Part shown: positions 16,193 to 23,776 of the stretch, piece after piece
Layout of the letters: each line of letters begins with the position of its first letter
How positions within the stretch are numbered: position 1 is the first letter of the stretch
Source: Lachnospiraceae bacterium
GTDB taxonomy: Bacteria; Bacillota; Clostridia; Lachnospirales; Lachnospiraceae
Assembly (NCBI GenBank): GCA_028693705.1
Contig: JAQUUX010000019.1
Coordinates: 1 to 42,701, forward strand
Length of the DNA stretch: 42,701 bases
Reading direction: 5' to 3'
Made by a program: the position numbers and the translations under genes
Notes under the pieces: model-generated
The model's database searches: none
Told to the model about the DNA's origin: nothing
What the model saw: only the letters and a program-made list of their open reading frames with translations

Positions 16193-16473
16193 TAAAATTT
16201 CTCCTGAACCATCTCTCCCAAACCACTTTGAATAGCATCAACTATAGTCTTTAAATCAGCAATTTCATCAGGACCACTACAGGTTACAGTGACTTCTGAA
16301 CCACAGGTTATCGCTGCTGACATGAGTAAGAGAAGACTCTTAGGATTAACTGTTCTCTTGCCATTAGAGATTGTAATATCAGAAGTGCACCTTCCCGCAA
16401 CCTGTGCCAGGATGTTTGCCGGTCTCATATGAAGACCTGATGGATTAATAATTTCTACCTTCTGCTCTACCAT
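16192..16473 (-). CDS. ptsH: HPr phosphocarrier protein
   Basis: HPr relays phosphate from enzyme I to the EIIA proteins. The 93-aa protein has the active-site His15 in GLHMRPAN and the regulatory Ser46 in NPKSLLLLMSA. In Firmicutes Ser46 is phosphorylated by HPr kinase to work with CcpA in catabolite repression. The residues around Ser46 match the Gram-positive type. GGAGG lies 8 nt before the ATG and a promoter lies at 16510-16539. First gene of the ptsH-ptsI-DUF362 operon. The C terminus is a few residues longer than usual. Confidence 0.95.
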   Translation of the reverse strand: MVEQKVEIINPSGLHMRPANILAQVAGRCTSDITISNGKRTVNPKSLLLLMSAAITCGSEVTVTCSGPDEIADLKTIVDAIQSGLGEMVQEKF

Positions 16474-16509
16474 GTTCTTTTCCTCCTGTTAAAACATCTT
16501 TTGTTTTCT

Positions 16510-16539
16510 ATTATAGTTTCTACCGGACAATGATTTCAA
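16510..16539 (-). promoter_or_regulatory. ptsH promoter
   Basis: Minus-strand TTGAAA (16539-16534), 18 nt, TATAAT (16515-16510), about 37 nt before the ptsH ATG. Confidence 0.65.
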
Positions 16540-16642
16540 TGCCTAAATATTATTATTTTATATCCTTGTCAAAACCATAAAACAATTCTATCATATTTTG
16601 TTTTTGCAGTGTGACTTTCTCCAACATTTCCCATAAAAATAT

Positions 16643-16690
16643 AACGAAAAAAAATTTTGTCGGAACTTTTTTAGTCTCCGACAAAATTTT
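16643..16690 (-). terminator. spoVAE terminator
   Basis: AAAATTTTGTCGGA (16651-16664) pairs with TCCGACAAAATTTT (16677-16690). Transcribed on the minus strand, the stem is followed by an unbroken U stretch. It directly follows the spoVAE stop and closes that operon. Confidence 0.85.
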
Positions 16691-16691
16691 T

Positions 16692-17048
16692 CTATTTTCG
16701 CATTTTTGAACGAAATATCAGGCTGGCAAGATATCCAAATATCAGCGCTGCGGAACAGCCTACAGCACCGGTAGTAAATCCGCCTTTGAATAATCCGATA
16801 AAGCCTTCCTTGTCCACAGCTTCCTGAACGCCCTTCATCAATAGATGTCCATATCCCACAAGAGGAACAGTCACGCCTGCACCTGCATATTCTTGCATGG
16901 GCTGAAACCAGCCAAAAAAACTCAGGAATGCCCCAATTACTACAAGTAATACCATTATTCTGCCCGGAAGCAGTTTCGTTTTTTCCAATAAGATCTGAGC
17001 CAGAAGGCAAATCAGACCACCTACCCAGAATGCGTTTACATAATCCAT
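16692..17048 (-). CDS. spoVAE: Stage V sporulation protein AE (SpoVAEB type)
   Basis: A 118-aa membrane protein of the SpoVA channel that moves dipicolinic acid into the forespore and out at germination. It has about three to four helices and the family blocks WVGGLICLLAQILLEKTKLLPGR-like start, the AGAGVTVPLVGYGHLL centre, and GGFTTGAVGCSAALIFGYL at the end. The open frame starts with TTG at 17054 directly against GGAGG; the ATG at 17048 has 6 nt spacing and is preferred. The usual partners spoVAC and spoVAD are not beside it. It ends at a strong terminator. Confidence 0.9.
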   Translation of the reverse strand: MDYVNAFWVGGLICLLAQILLEKTKLLPGRIMVLLVVIGAFLSFFGWFQPMQEYAGAGVTVPLVGYGHLLMKGVQEAVDKEGFIGLFKGGFTTGAVGCSAALIFGYLASLIFRSKMRK

Positions 17049-17119
17049 AAACAACCTCCCTAAAATCTGTTTGGTCTTTCTTCTGCATAGTATGGTCTGA
17101 TCTGTTCAATAATATTCAT

Positions 17120-17350
17120 TTAATATAAGTCAGAATTCTCCGTTTCTGAATTATCTGCATCAGCTTCTTCTGAATCAGAATTCTCTAAATCGGCCAATTG
17201 TCTGGTATCTTGATATATTTCAGCTTGTACCCGATACCATTTAGGCACTTCAGTATCATCATATTTAGCTTTTTCTTCATTTCCCACCAGACAATTGTTA
17301 CCTACCTGGTATTCATAGAACTTTATGATACCCTTTTGTTTCCGATCCAT
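17120..17350 (-). CDS. Small acidic protein of unknown function
   Basis: A 76-aa protein I do not recognise. The N-terminal half (MDRKQKGIIKFYEYQVGNN, then a GNEEKAKYDDTEVPKWYRVQ region) looks folded. The tail is low-complexity and acidic, rich in Glu, Asp, Ser and Asn, and probably disordered. No membrane or signal segment. The open frame runs to 17377, but GGAAG lies 7 nt before the ATG at 17350, so I start there. It sits between aroK (36 nt away) and spoVAE (71 nt) on the same strand. Real coding is supported by position and ribosome binding site, not by family. Confidence 0.6.
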   Translation of the reverse strand: MDRKQKGIIKFYEYQVGNNCLVGNEEKAKYDDTEVPKWYRVQAEIYQDTRQLADLENSDSEEADADNSETENSDLY

Positions 17351-17386
17351 AACATCACTTCCATTTCCATGAAACATTTTTCTGAA

Positions 17387-17878
17387 TTATTTTGCTGCTG
17401 CAATTTCAGAAACAATATCACGTATGGTTTTTCCTTCGCAGTTGACAATCCGATGCGCATACCTTTCATATAACGGAATCCGCTCGTTATAAAGATCCTG
17501 TAAGGTCTGCCCGTCCCGCAGTGTTACACCTCGCTCATTTAAGTCACCCAGTCTGCAGGCGATTTCTTCACAAGACAGTTGTAAATAAATAACCTGACCA
17601 ATCAGACGCAGATGCTCCATGGCCTCTTCTCCATATACCACGCTGCCGCCGGTAGCAATTACTGCATTATCCTCTTCAAGAGAAGCATTTATTTCATTTT
17701 CCACTTGAAGAAAGCCATCTACACCACGTTCACTGATGATCTCATGCAATAATTTTCCTGTCCGTTCCTGAATTACCAGATCAGAATCTATAAACCGATA
17801 CCCTAATTTCTTGGCTAATACTACGCCAACCGTACTTTTTCCGGCTCCCGGCATACCAATCAAAATCATGTTTTTCAT
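17387..17878 (-). CDS. aroK: Shikimate kinase
   Basis: The enzyme phosphorylates shikimate at the 3-OH with ATP in aromatic amino acid synthesis. The 163-aa P-loop protein has GMPGAGKST (Lys14), FIDSDLVIQ with the shikimate-binding Asp, the FLQVENE segment with the conserved Arg position taken by other residues nearby, and ATGGSVVY, the GG loop that holds shikimate. RMKNM-proximal ATG at 17878 is chosen because it gives the normal short N terminus before the P-loop; the longer frame starts with TTG at 17902 and lacks a good ribosome binding site. Lies 37 nt after ridA. Confidence 0.88.
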   Translation of the reverse strand: MKNMILIGMPGAGKSTVGVVLAKKLGYRFIDSDLVIQERTGKLLHEIISERGVDGFLQVENEINASLEEDNAVIATGGSVVYGEEAMEHLRLIGQVIYLQLSCEEIACRLGDLNERGVTLRDGQTLQDLYNERIPLYERYAHRIVNCEGKTIRDIVSEIAAAK

Positions 17879-17915
17879 TCTATTACCCATCCATATCGGC
17901 AAAATTTAGAAACTG

Positions 17916-18293
17916 TTAGCCAAGATACGCAATTACTTCAACTTCACATAATACGTTCTTTGGCAACTGCTTTACAGCAACACAGCTTCTGGCCGGCTTA
18001 CCGGTAAAGTATTTCTCATATACACTGTTAAATGCTGCAAAATCAGCCATATCAGCCAGGAAACATGTGGTCTTTACTACTTTCGTATAGTCAGCTCCTG
18101 CTTCTTTTAAAATTTCACCAACATTTTTAATGGACTGCTCTGCCTGAACGGTAATATCACCTTCTGCAATAGCTCCTGTTTCCGGGATAATCGGAATCTG
18201 ACCTGATGCATAGAGCATATCTCCTGCAATGATTCCCTGGGAATAAGGTCCGATAGCGGCTGGTGCTTTGTCTGTTGAAACTGTTTTTAACAT
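17916..18293 (-). CDS. ridA: RidA-family enamine/imine deaminase
   Basis: RidA proteins hydrolyse reactive 2-aminoacrylate and similar enamines formed by PLP enzymes. The 125-aa protein has the family landmarks: the KAPAAIGPYSQGI start, LYASGQIPI, the mid-protein QAEQSIKNVGEILKEAG, the active-site Arg in KPARSCVAVKQLPK, and the C-terminal VLCEVEVIAYLG with its Glu. Length is typical; it should form a trimer. GGAGG is 6-7 nt before the ATG. In the same run as aroK and the small genes downstream, with no sign of specific control. Confidence 0.93.
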   Translation of the reverse strand: MLKTVSTDKAPAAIGPYSQGIIAGDMLYASGQIPIIPETGAIAEGDITVQAEQSIKNVGEILKEAGADYTKVVKTTCFLADMADFAAFNSVYEKYFTGKPARSCVAVKQLPKNVLCEVEVIAYLG

Positions 18294-18353
18294 AATTTTC
18301 CTCCTCTGTGTGAAACCATAGTATGTAAAAACACTATCGTTTCCATAACTTTT

Positions 18354-18602
18354 TTATCTTTTCTTAACCGGTTCCTCATCAAAGGCCACGGTCACATAAA
18401 AGCCTCTCTCATTTTCAATTACATCCGTTACGACGCCTTCTCTTGATTTTAGCAGTTCTCTAAAGGGATAATTTCCTGACATGGCCAGGGACGGATCAAT
18501 TGTATAATAATAGTTACTGGGCAAAACACCTTCCGTCACAGTAACCTTCTGGTCTTTTTCCAATAAGCCGGGACGTTCCATTTTAAATTCCATCAAACGC
18601 AT
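18354..18602 (-). CDS. 82-aa protein of unknown function
   Basis: A small soluble protein I cannot assign. It begins MRLMEFKMERPGLLEKDQ and has a likely all-beta or mixed fold, with VTVTEGVLPSNYYYTIDPS, NYPFRELLKSREGVVTDV and a final strand FYVTVAFDEEP. No cysteine pairs, signal or membrane segment. The ATG directly follows the stop of the thioesterase gene and GGTGG precedes it, so the pair is translated together. Position and codon use support a real gene. Confidence 0.72.
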   Translation of the reverse strand: MRLMEFKMERPGLLEKDQKVTVTEGVLPSNYYYTIDPSLAMSGNYPFRELLKSREGVVTDVIENERGFYVTVAFDEEPVKKR

Positions 18603-19007
18603 TTAATCCACCTTCTGTTCCAACCGGAAATAAGAAAACGTTGCTTTACAAAGAATATTACCATTATCATTTTTGATTTCCACATCATATACACCGATAT
18701 GACTTCCATAACGAACTTCTTTTGCTTCGCAGATAACCCGTTTTGTCTGTACTGCCGGGTTTACATAATTTATATCTCCTGAAATCGTAGTAACCAAATA
18801 GCCATGTGCTGTTGCCGCAAATCCTGCCACAATATCTGCCAGTGAAAATAATACACCACCATGCATGGTTCCAAGCGGATTAATAAGTTTCTGATCTAAT
18901 GCCAGGGATCCTACTGCATACCCCGGTTCTAAGGTCTCAATTTCCAGTCCAATGTGTTTACAATATTCATTCTGCAGCAGATGTGCTGCAAGTTGTTCCA
19001 TGTTCAT
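18603..19007 (-). CDS. PaaI-type hotdog thioesterase
   Basis: A 134-aa single hotdog domain. The catalytic loop NPLGTMHGGVLFSLAD carries the HGG motif and the Asp at the start of the central helix. ISGDINYVNPA and YDVEIKNDNGNILCKATFSY follow the PaaI/YbgC pattern. Members hydrolyse acyl-CoA thioesters; the substrate here is unknown. The longer frame starts with TTG at 19013, 2 nt from AAGGA; ATG at 19007 with 8 nt spacing is preferred. It leads a run of minus-strand genes down to spoVAE. Confidence 0.88.
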   Translation of the reverse strand: MNMEQLAAHLLQNEYCKHIGLEIETLEPGYAVGSLALDQKLINPLGTMHGGVLFSLADIVAGFAATAHGYLVTTISGDINYVNPAVQTKRVICEAKEVRYGSHIGVYDVEIKNDNGNILCKATFSYFRLEQKVD

Positions 19008-19159
19008 TTTCAAGTTCCTTTATCTTCTGGTATATTCTCTTGTCTAACTATAAAACTCTACAATATTATAGAACAGTTTATACGCCCCTGCAAATAAATA
19101 ATAGAAAAGACTGCTATCCAAAGTGATAGTGAGGTGTTTCATTTTTGGTACTTTTTAGA

Positions 19160-19229
19160 GTTATGTAAACATTATTTCCAGTTATGTAAACCCATTATGT
19201 GAACTGTGTGTTCGTATAGTTATGCAAAC
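19160..19229. repeat. Four GTTATGTAAAC-like repeats, possible mobile-element end
   Basis: GTTATGTAAAC occurs at 19160-19170 and 19181-19191, with variants ATTATGTGAAC (19194-19204) and GTTATGCAAAC (19219-19229). Spacings are irregular (21, 13 and 25 nt). The last copy abuts the stop of the CotH gene. Repeated short motifs like this occur at ends of IS21-type elements, but no transposase gene is present. Regulator binding sites are another possibility. Confidence 0.4.
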
Positions 19230-21770
19230 TTATCTTCCTGGCAGTTCCACCCGCGTCAATTCACTCCCTGCTGCCTCGCCAGGCTCTGCGGATGCATCGG
19301 GTAATTTTCCGGTAACTGTCACTCCATAGTATTTGTTGTTCTCCCGGACGATAAAATCGTATCCGTCATCATAATAAGGTAGCATAGCATTCAGAAATTT
19401 CATACGTTTCGTATAGAAGGAGCGAAGCTCTTCAATCCTATTTGACATATTGCACCATACCCAGCGACTTGTATCTAAGAGTCCGTCCGCGCTAAAAGCA
19501 TCATTGTACCAGTTCAGAGGACTGACACCTTCGGTATTCTCTGTGGTTTCATCCTGTAATAGTTGTTCCAGGGCCGGGACAAATTTTTCCTGCCACTCTT
19601 TTTCCACAGTCTGCATGAAATCCTCATGTTTCATCAATGCAATCCAATAGCCATAAGCGGACTTGGTACACAGTCTGGGAATATAGCTCTTATCCGGCGT
19701 ATCCACGCAGGAATGCTCAGCATCCCATTCGTATACGGCATGCAGCTTTCCATCTCCTGCTGTATCGGAATCTTTATAATAATACACACTTCCGGTAATA
19801 CTCGGCTCTGCATTCATTTCGAAAAGAAGCCATTGATCTGCAAAGGATGTAAGGTCAATATAATCTGCATAATAACCGCCCTTTTCATTGTAGCCATCCT
19901 CCGCGAAAAGTGCATCCTCAAAATCCTGCCACAGATCCGCCATATATGTTACCTGTCCGTAAGTTGCACAGGTATTGCTTCGCATGGTAAATATAATCCC
20001 TGCATCACTGACAAACCGACTCTGCTCATCTGTGGAATCATCCATATCCATTTCTATAATATAGCCGCCGGTAAGATCCTCCGGTTCGTTTGGAATATCA
20101 TACCAGTGCCTGTTCGCGCCTGTTTCATCGTTTTTCCAGCTTTCCATTTCGTACGTATAGATTTCATCCTCATTGGCTTCCTTTGTAGCTTCATAAGAAT
20201 TTACCAATTCGAAACGTCCACTGTCAATTTCAATTCGTTCGGTCAGAAAATAAATTCCCCTGTACGCCCCATCAATATACAGATGCACATAACAGGTCTC
20301 CGGCGCAGCCGTAAAACCAATCTGTTTTTCCATATCTGCCAGTACCCTATAAGTAATCAGTGAACTGTCACGATACCCGGGTAACAGTACATAATCTTCA
20401 TTTTCTCCAAGTCCCAGCAGATTTGTACGGTTCGTCAGCGTCAGACTGATTCCCTTTTTAGGCTGCGCCCAGGAATCGTTTCCTCTGGAATTCATCTTGT
20501 CAACTGTGCCTTTATACGCAATATTTCCCAGTCTGTCCGTAACCGTCATATTGCCTGAGAGTTCATTCTCTTTGCTTTCATTTAATAAAGCAACACCGTT
20601 TTCACCGCTGGTCTGCAAATACATCGTTGGTACGTTAACCGCCTGTAAACAAACCACATGGTAACTATAAGAGCCATGCTCTATATCAATTTCTTCCTGT
20701 GTCAGCGCTGAAATTTCATACTCTTTCGCATTTCCCTCTGCATCCTGCACGATAACCGGCATGGTCTTTTCTGCAAATCCTGCCGGTAATACAAAACACC
20801 ATGATGTACGGTCTGTAGAATAGTAAGCACTCAGTTTTACTTTTTTACCCCCCAGATTACAAACAGCTGAAATATCTGACAAAGGAATCATATTATTCTC
20901 AGACAATACTATTTCATCACCCTGCCATGTGAAACAAACCGGAATCCCATAAGTAATGCCAATAATATCCAGGTTCATATTAAGGCCTGAAAGCACCTTT
21001 CCCATCTCTGTAATCTCTGCCGTATCCCAGTCATTATGGCCGTTTGAACCCGATAATGCCATTCCAGCCGGTGTTCGTACATAAGAGTTTTTCACTTCAC
21101 CCAGACTGAAAACCCCGACAAGATCCATAGCATTTGCTGTCAGTCCAACACAATTATGCAGCGTTCCCAGACTATTTCCCACAAAGGAACCACTTTTATC
21201 ACCTTCCACAGTAACGTTACTGCTACAATTGACAATTAAGGCAGAAATTTCTGTTGCTGCTGCAATGGCGCCGCTATCATCTGCCAGAATCTGACCACCT
21301 TCCATTTTCAGGTTACAGACTGTTCCGGACAAATGCAAAAAAAGTCCCAATGCATCGCTCTCTGATGTTCGATTCAGATTTCTAATGGATTTACCGTTGC
21401 CATCAAAGGTACCGGCGAAAACAGCAGTTTTATCCCCACCTTCGCCTATCATAACCGGAGTCTCCACATCTGCAAAATCCAGATCAATCTCCAGCCGTAC
21501 TATTTTATCCTTATAAGTATTTCCCTCTGCTACTTTTTTGGCAAACAATTCATAATCTGCCATATCTGTGATTTGAAGCGGATCTTCCCAGGTACCGACT
21601 CCTGACAATGTACTCTTAGCGGCACTGTTTTCCTGAGCTGTACTACCATTTTCTGACTGCCAGGCATCTCCCAAAATACCGGTATATAAAACGACAGCCA
21701 GGAATCCTGCAAATAGCAGAATCCCCAGCAGATTAGTACCTATTTTTTTCCACACATGCATATTATGCAT
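19230..21770 (-). CDS. CotH-kinase-family surface protein with GLUG-like N-terminal repeats
   Basis: An 846-aa secreted or membrane-anchored protein. Residues 12-34 form a signal anchor. About 60-230 holds GLUG/beta-helix-like repeats (FAGTFDGNGKSIRNL, LGLFLHLSGTVCNL, SGSFVGNSLGTLHNC). The CotH kinase-like domain spans about 375-780: SRGNDSWAQPKKGISLTL (RGND at 429-432), YVLLPGYRDSSLITY, GIYFLTERIEI, GGYIIEMDMDD and the Asp-rich VYEWDAEHSCVD at about 680. CotH proteins phosphorylate spore-coat or surface proteins; RGND and EWD are the nucleotide/metal-site regions expected. The target here is unknown. It stands alone, after the repeats at 19160-19229. Confidence 0.85.
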   Translation of the reverse strand: MHNMHVWKKIGTNLLGILLFAGFLAVVLYTGILGDAWQSENGSTAQENSAAKSTLSGVGTWEDPLQITDMADYELFAKKVAEGNTYKDKIVRLEIDLDFADVETPVMIGEGGDKTAVFAGTFDGNGKSIRNLNRTSESDALGLFLHLSGTVCNLKMEGGQILADDSGAIAAATEISALIVNCSSNVTVEGDKSGSFVGNSLGTLHNCVGLTANAMDLVGVFSLGEVKNSYVRTPAGMALSGSNGHNDWDTAEITEMGKVLSGLNMNLDIIGITYGIPVCFTWQGDEIVLSENNMIPLSDISAVCNLGGKKVKLSAYYSTDRTSWCFVLPAGFAEKTMPVIVQDAEGNAKEYEISALTQEEIDIEHGSYSYHVVCLQAVNVPTMYLQTSGENGVALLNESKENELSGNMTVTDRLGNIAYKGTVDKMNSRGNDSWAQPKKGISLTLTNRTNLLGLGENEDYVLLPGYRDSSLITYRVLADMEKQIGFTAAPETCYVHLYIDGAYRGIYFLTERIEIDSGRFELVNSYEATKEANEDEIYTYEMESWKNDETGANRHWYDIPNEPEDLTGGYIIEMDMDDSTDEQSRFVSDAGIIFTMRSNTCATYGQVTYMADLWQDFEDALFAEDGYNEKGGYYADYIDLTSFADQWLLFEMNAEPSITGSVYYYKDSDTAGDGKLHAVYEWDAEHSCVDTPDKSYIPRLCTKSAYGYWIALMKHEDFMQTVEKEWQEKFVPALEQLLQDETTENTEGVSPLNWYNDAFSADGLLDTSRWVWCNMSNRIEELRSFYTKRMKFLNAMLPYYDDGYDFIVRENNKYYGVTVTGKLPDASAEPGEAAGSELTRVELPGR

Positions 21771-21850
21771 ACAATTATTCCATCCCTTAGCTCTGTATCC
21801 GTATTGCTATATATTTGTATTGCTCTATATCGCAATGTACTAAACGTTAC

Positions 21851-23776
21851 TTATGCAGAAATACTGTTTCCTGTATATAGCTGATAATATCTTCCCTTCA
21901 ATGCCAGCAATTCATCATGGGTACCTTTTTCCAGGATACGACCCTGTTCCAGTACTACGATACAGTCACTGTTCTTTACCGTAGAAAGTCTGTGGGCGAT
22001 TACAAAAGTAGTTCTGCCCTTCATCAGGTTATCCATACCCTGCTGCACGATTTTCTCTGTTCTGGTATCAATGGAAGAAGTTGCCTCATCCAGAATCAAT
22101 ACCGGCGGATCTGCTACAGCTGCTCTGGCAATAGCCAACAGCTGTCTCTGGCCCTGACTGAGATTTCCACCATCTCCGGTCAGTACTGTCTGATATCCGT
22201 CAGGCAATCGTCTGATAAATTTATCTGCATTGGCACGTTTTGCTGCTGCTATTACTTCCTCATCCGTAGCGTCCAGTCTGCCATAACGGATATTCTCCAT
22301 AACGGTATTAGTAAAAAGATGCGTATCCTGTAATACGATGCCAAGAGATCTTCTCAGATCGTCCTTACAGATTTTATTGATATTGATACCGTCATAGCGG
22401 ATCTTGCCATCCTGAATGTCATAAAAACGATTGATCAGGTTTGTAATTGTAGTTTTACCCGCACCGGTAGATCCAACAAATGCAATCTTCTGTCCCGGTT
22501 TTGCAAATAATTGAATATCGTGAAGCACGATTTTCTCATCAGAATAACCAAAATCCACTCCATTAAAACGAACATCTCCGGTTAACGGTACATATTCCAC
22601 CGAATCATCTGCCTGATGGATATGCTTCCATGCCCAGTGTTCAGTTCTCTCAGCAGTCTCTGTGAGCTTTCCGTCTTCCTCTTTTGCATTTACCAGAGTA
22701 ACATAGCCATCATCTACTTCTACCTTTTCATCTAACAGCTTAAAGATACGTTCTGCTCCGGCAAGAGCCATGATAATACTGTTCAGCTGCATGCTGACCT
22801 GGTTAATTGGCTGGCTGAAGCTCTTATTAAAGGTTAAGAAACTTGCCAGGGCACCAACAGTTAACGTGCTGCTTCCGCCCAATGCCAGGATACCACCCAC
22901 TACCGCACACAGCACATAGCTGATATTACCGATCTGTGCATTTACCGGCATGAGGATATTGGCAAATTTATTAGCATTATAGGCACCGTCAAAGAGCTGA
23001 TCATTCAGTTCTTTAAACTTTGCGATACTTTCTTCTTCATGACAAAATACTTTTACAACCTTCTGGCCTTCCATCATTTCTTCGATATAGCCGTTAACAT
23101 TGGCGATATCTCTCTGCTGTGCCATAAAGTAACTGCCACTCTTACCGGATAATGTTTTGGTACAATAGAGCATAATGCCCACCATGGCAACGGTAATCAC
23201 AGTCAATGGAATACTTAGTGTAAGCATACTGACAAAAACCGATACGATGGTAATCGCACTGGATAACAGCTGTGGCATACTCTGGCTGATCATCTGTCTC
23301 AGAGTATCAATATCATTTGTATAGGTAGACATCACATCCCCGTGGGAATGGGTATCAAAATATTTGATTGGCAGTTTTTCCATATGGGCAAACATTTCAT
23401 TTCGCATATTGCGAAGTGTACCCTGTGCCACATAGATCATGATCTTACTATAAGCCAGTGTAGAAACCACACCCACCAGGTAAACAATGGCAACTTCCAT
23501 GATGGCGCGTGCCAGTGGTGCAAAGTCAGGATTCGTTGTTCCCAAAAGTGGTTTGATATAACCATCGATCAGTGTCTTTAAAAACAAAGTCCCTCTAACA
23601 TTGGCAAATACACCTATGATAATACAGATTCCCACAATGACCATCTGGATACCATAGTTTTTCATCAAAAATCCAACCAGTCTTTTCAATACCTTACCAG
23701 GATTTTCCACTCTCGGTCCCTTGGCAAATCTCCCTCCCGGACCTTTCATTCCTCTTCCATTATTCATTGGCGGCAT
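21851..23776 (-). CDS. ABC exporter half-transporter, canonical catalytic site
   Basis: A 641-aa type IV ABC half-transporter: a Gly/Arg-rich N-terminal tail, six membrane helices to about residue 340, an unusual insertion of about 50 residues (VEVDDGYVTLVNAKEEDGK through the EHWAWKHIHQADD region), then the ATPase domain. Motifs: Walker A VGSTGAGKTT, signature LSQGQRQLLAIARA, Walker B LILDEATSSID with the catalytic Glu, and the switch His in AHRLST. Its ATG shares a base with the stop of the upstream half-transporter (TAATG), and GGAGG is 9 nt upstream. The two halves should form one heterodimer of the LmrCD/BmrCD/TM287-288 kind that exports drugs or lipids. Confidence 0.92.
   Translation of the reverse strand: MPPMNNGRGMKGPGGRFAKGPRVENPGKVLKRLVGFLMKNYGIQMVIVGICIIIGVFANVRGTLFLKTLIDGYIKPLLGTTNPDFAPLARAIMEVAIVYLVGVVSTLAYSKIMIYVAQGTLRNMRNEMFAHMEKLPIKYFDTHSHGDVMSTYTNDIDTLRQMISQSMPQLLSSAITIVSVFVSMLTLSIPLTVITVAMVGIMLYCTKTLSGKSGSYFMAQQRDIANVNGYIEEMMEGQKVVKVFCHEEESIAKFKELNDQLFDGAYNANKFANILMPVNAQIGNISYVLCAVVGGILALGGSSTLTVGALASFLTFNKSFSQPINQVSMQLNSIIMALAGAERIFKLLDEKVEVDDGYVTLVNAKEEDGKLTETAERTEHWAWKHIHQADDSVEYVPLTGDVRFNGVDFGYSDEKIVLHDIQLFAKPGQKIAFVGSTGAGKTTITNLINRFYDIQDGKIRYDGININKICKDDLRRSLGIVLQDTHLFTNTVMENIRYGRLDATDEEVIAAAKRANADKFIRRLPDGYQTVLTGDGGNLSQGQRQLLAIARAAVADPPVLILDEATSSIDTRTEKIVQQGMDNLMKGRTTFVIAHRLSTVKNSDCIVVLEQGRILEKGTHDELLALKGRYYQLYTGNSISA

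Noticed and set aside
16591-17109. 172-codon minus-strand frame over spoVAE
   Set aside because: Out-of-frame shadow of spoVAE running through its terminator; spoVAE has the ribosome binding site and family match.
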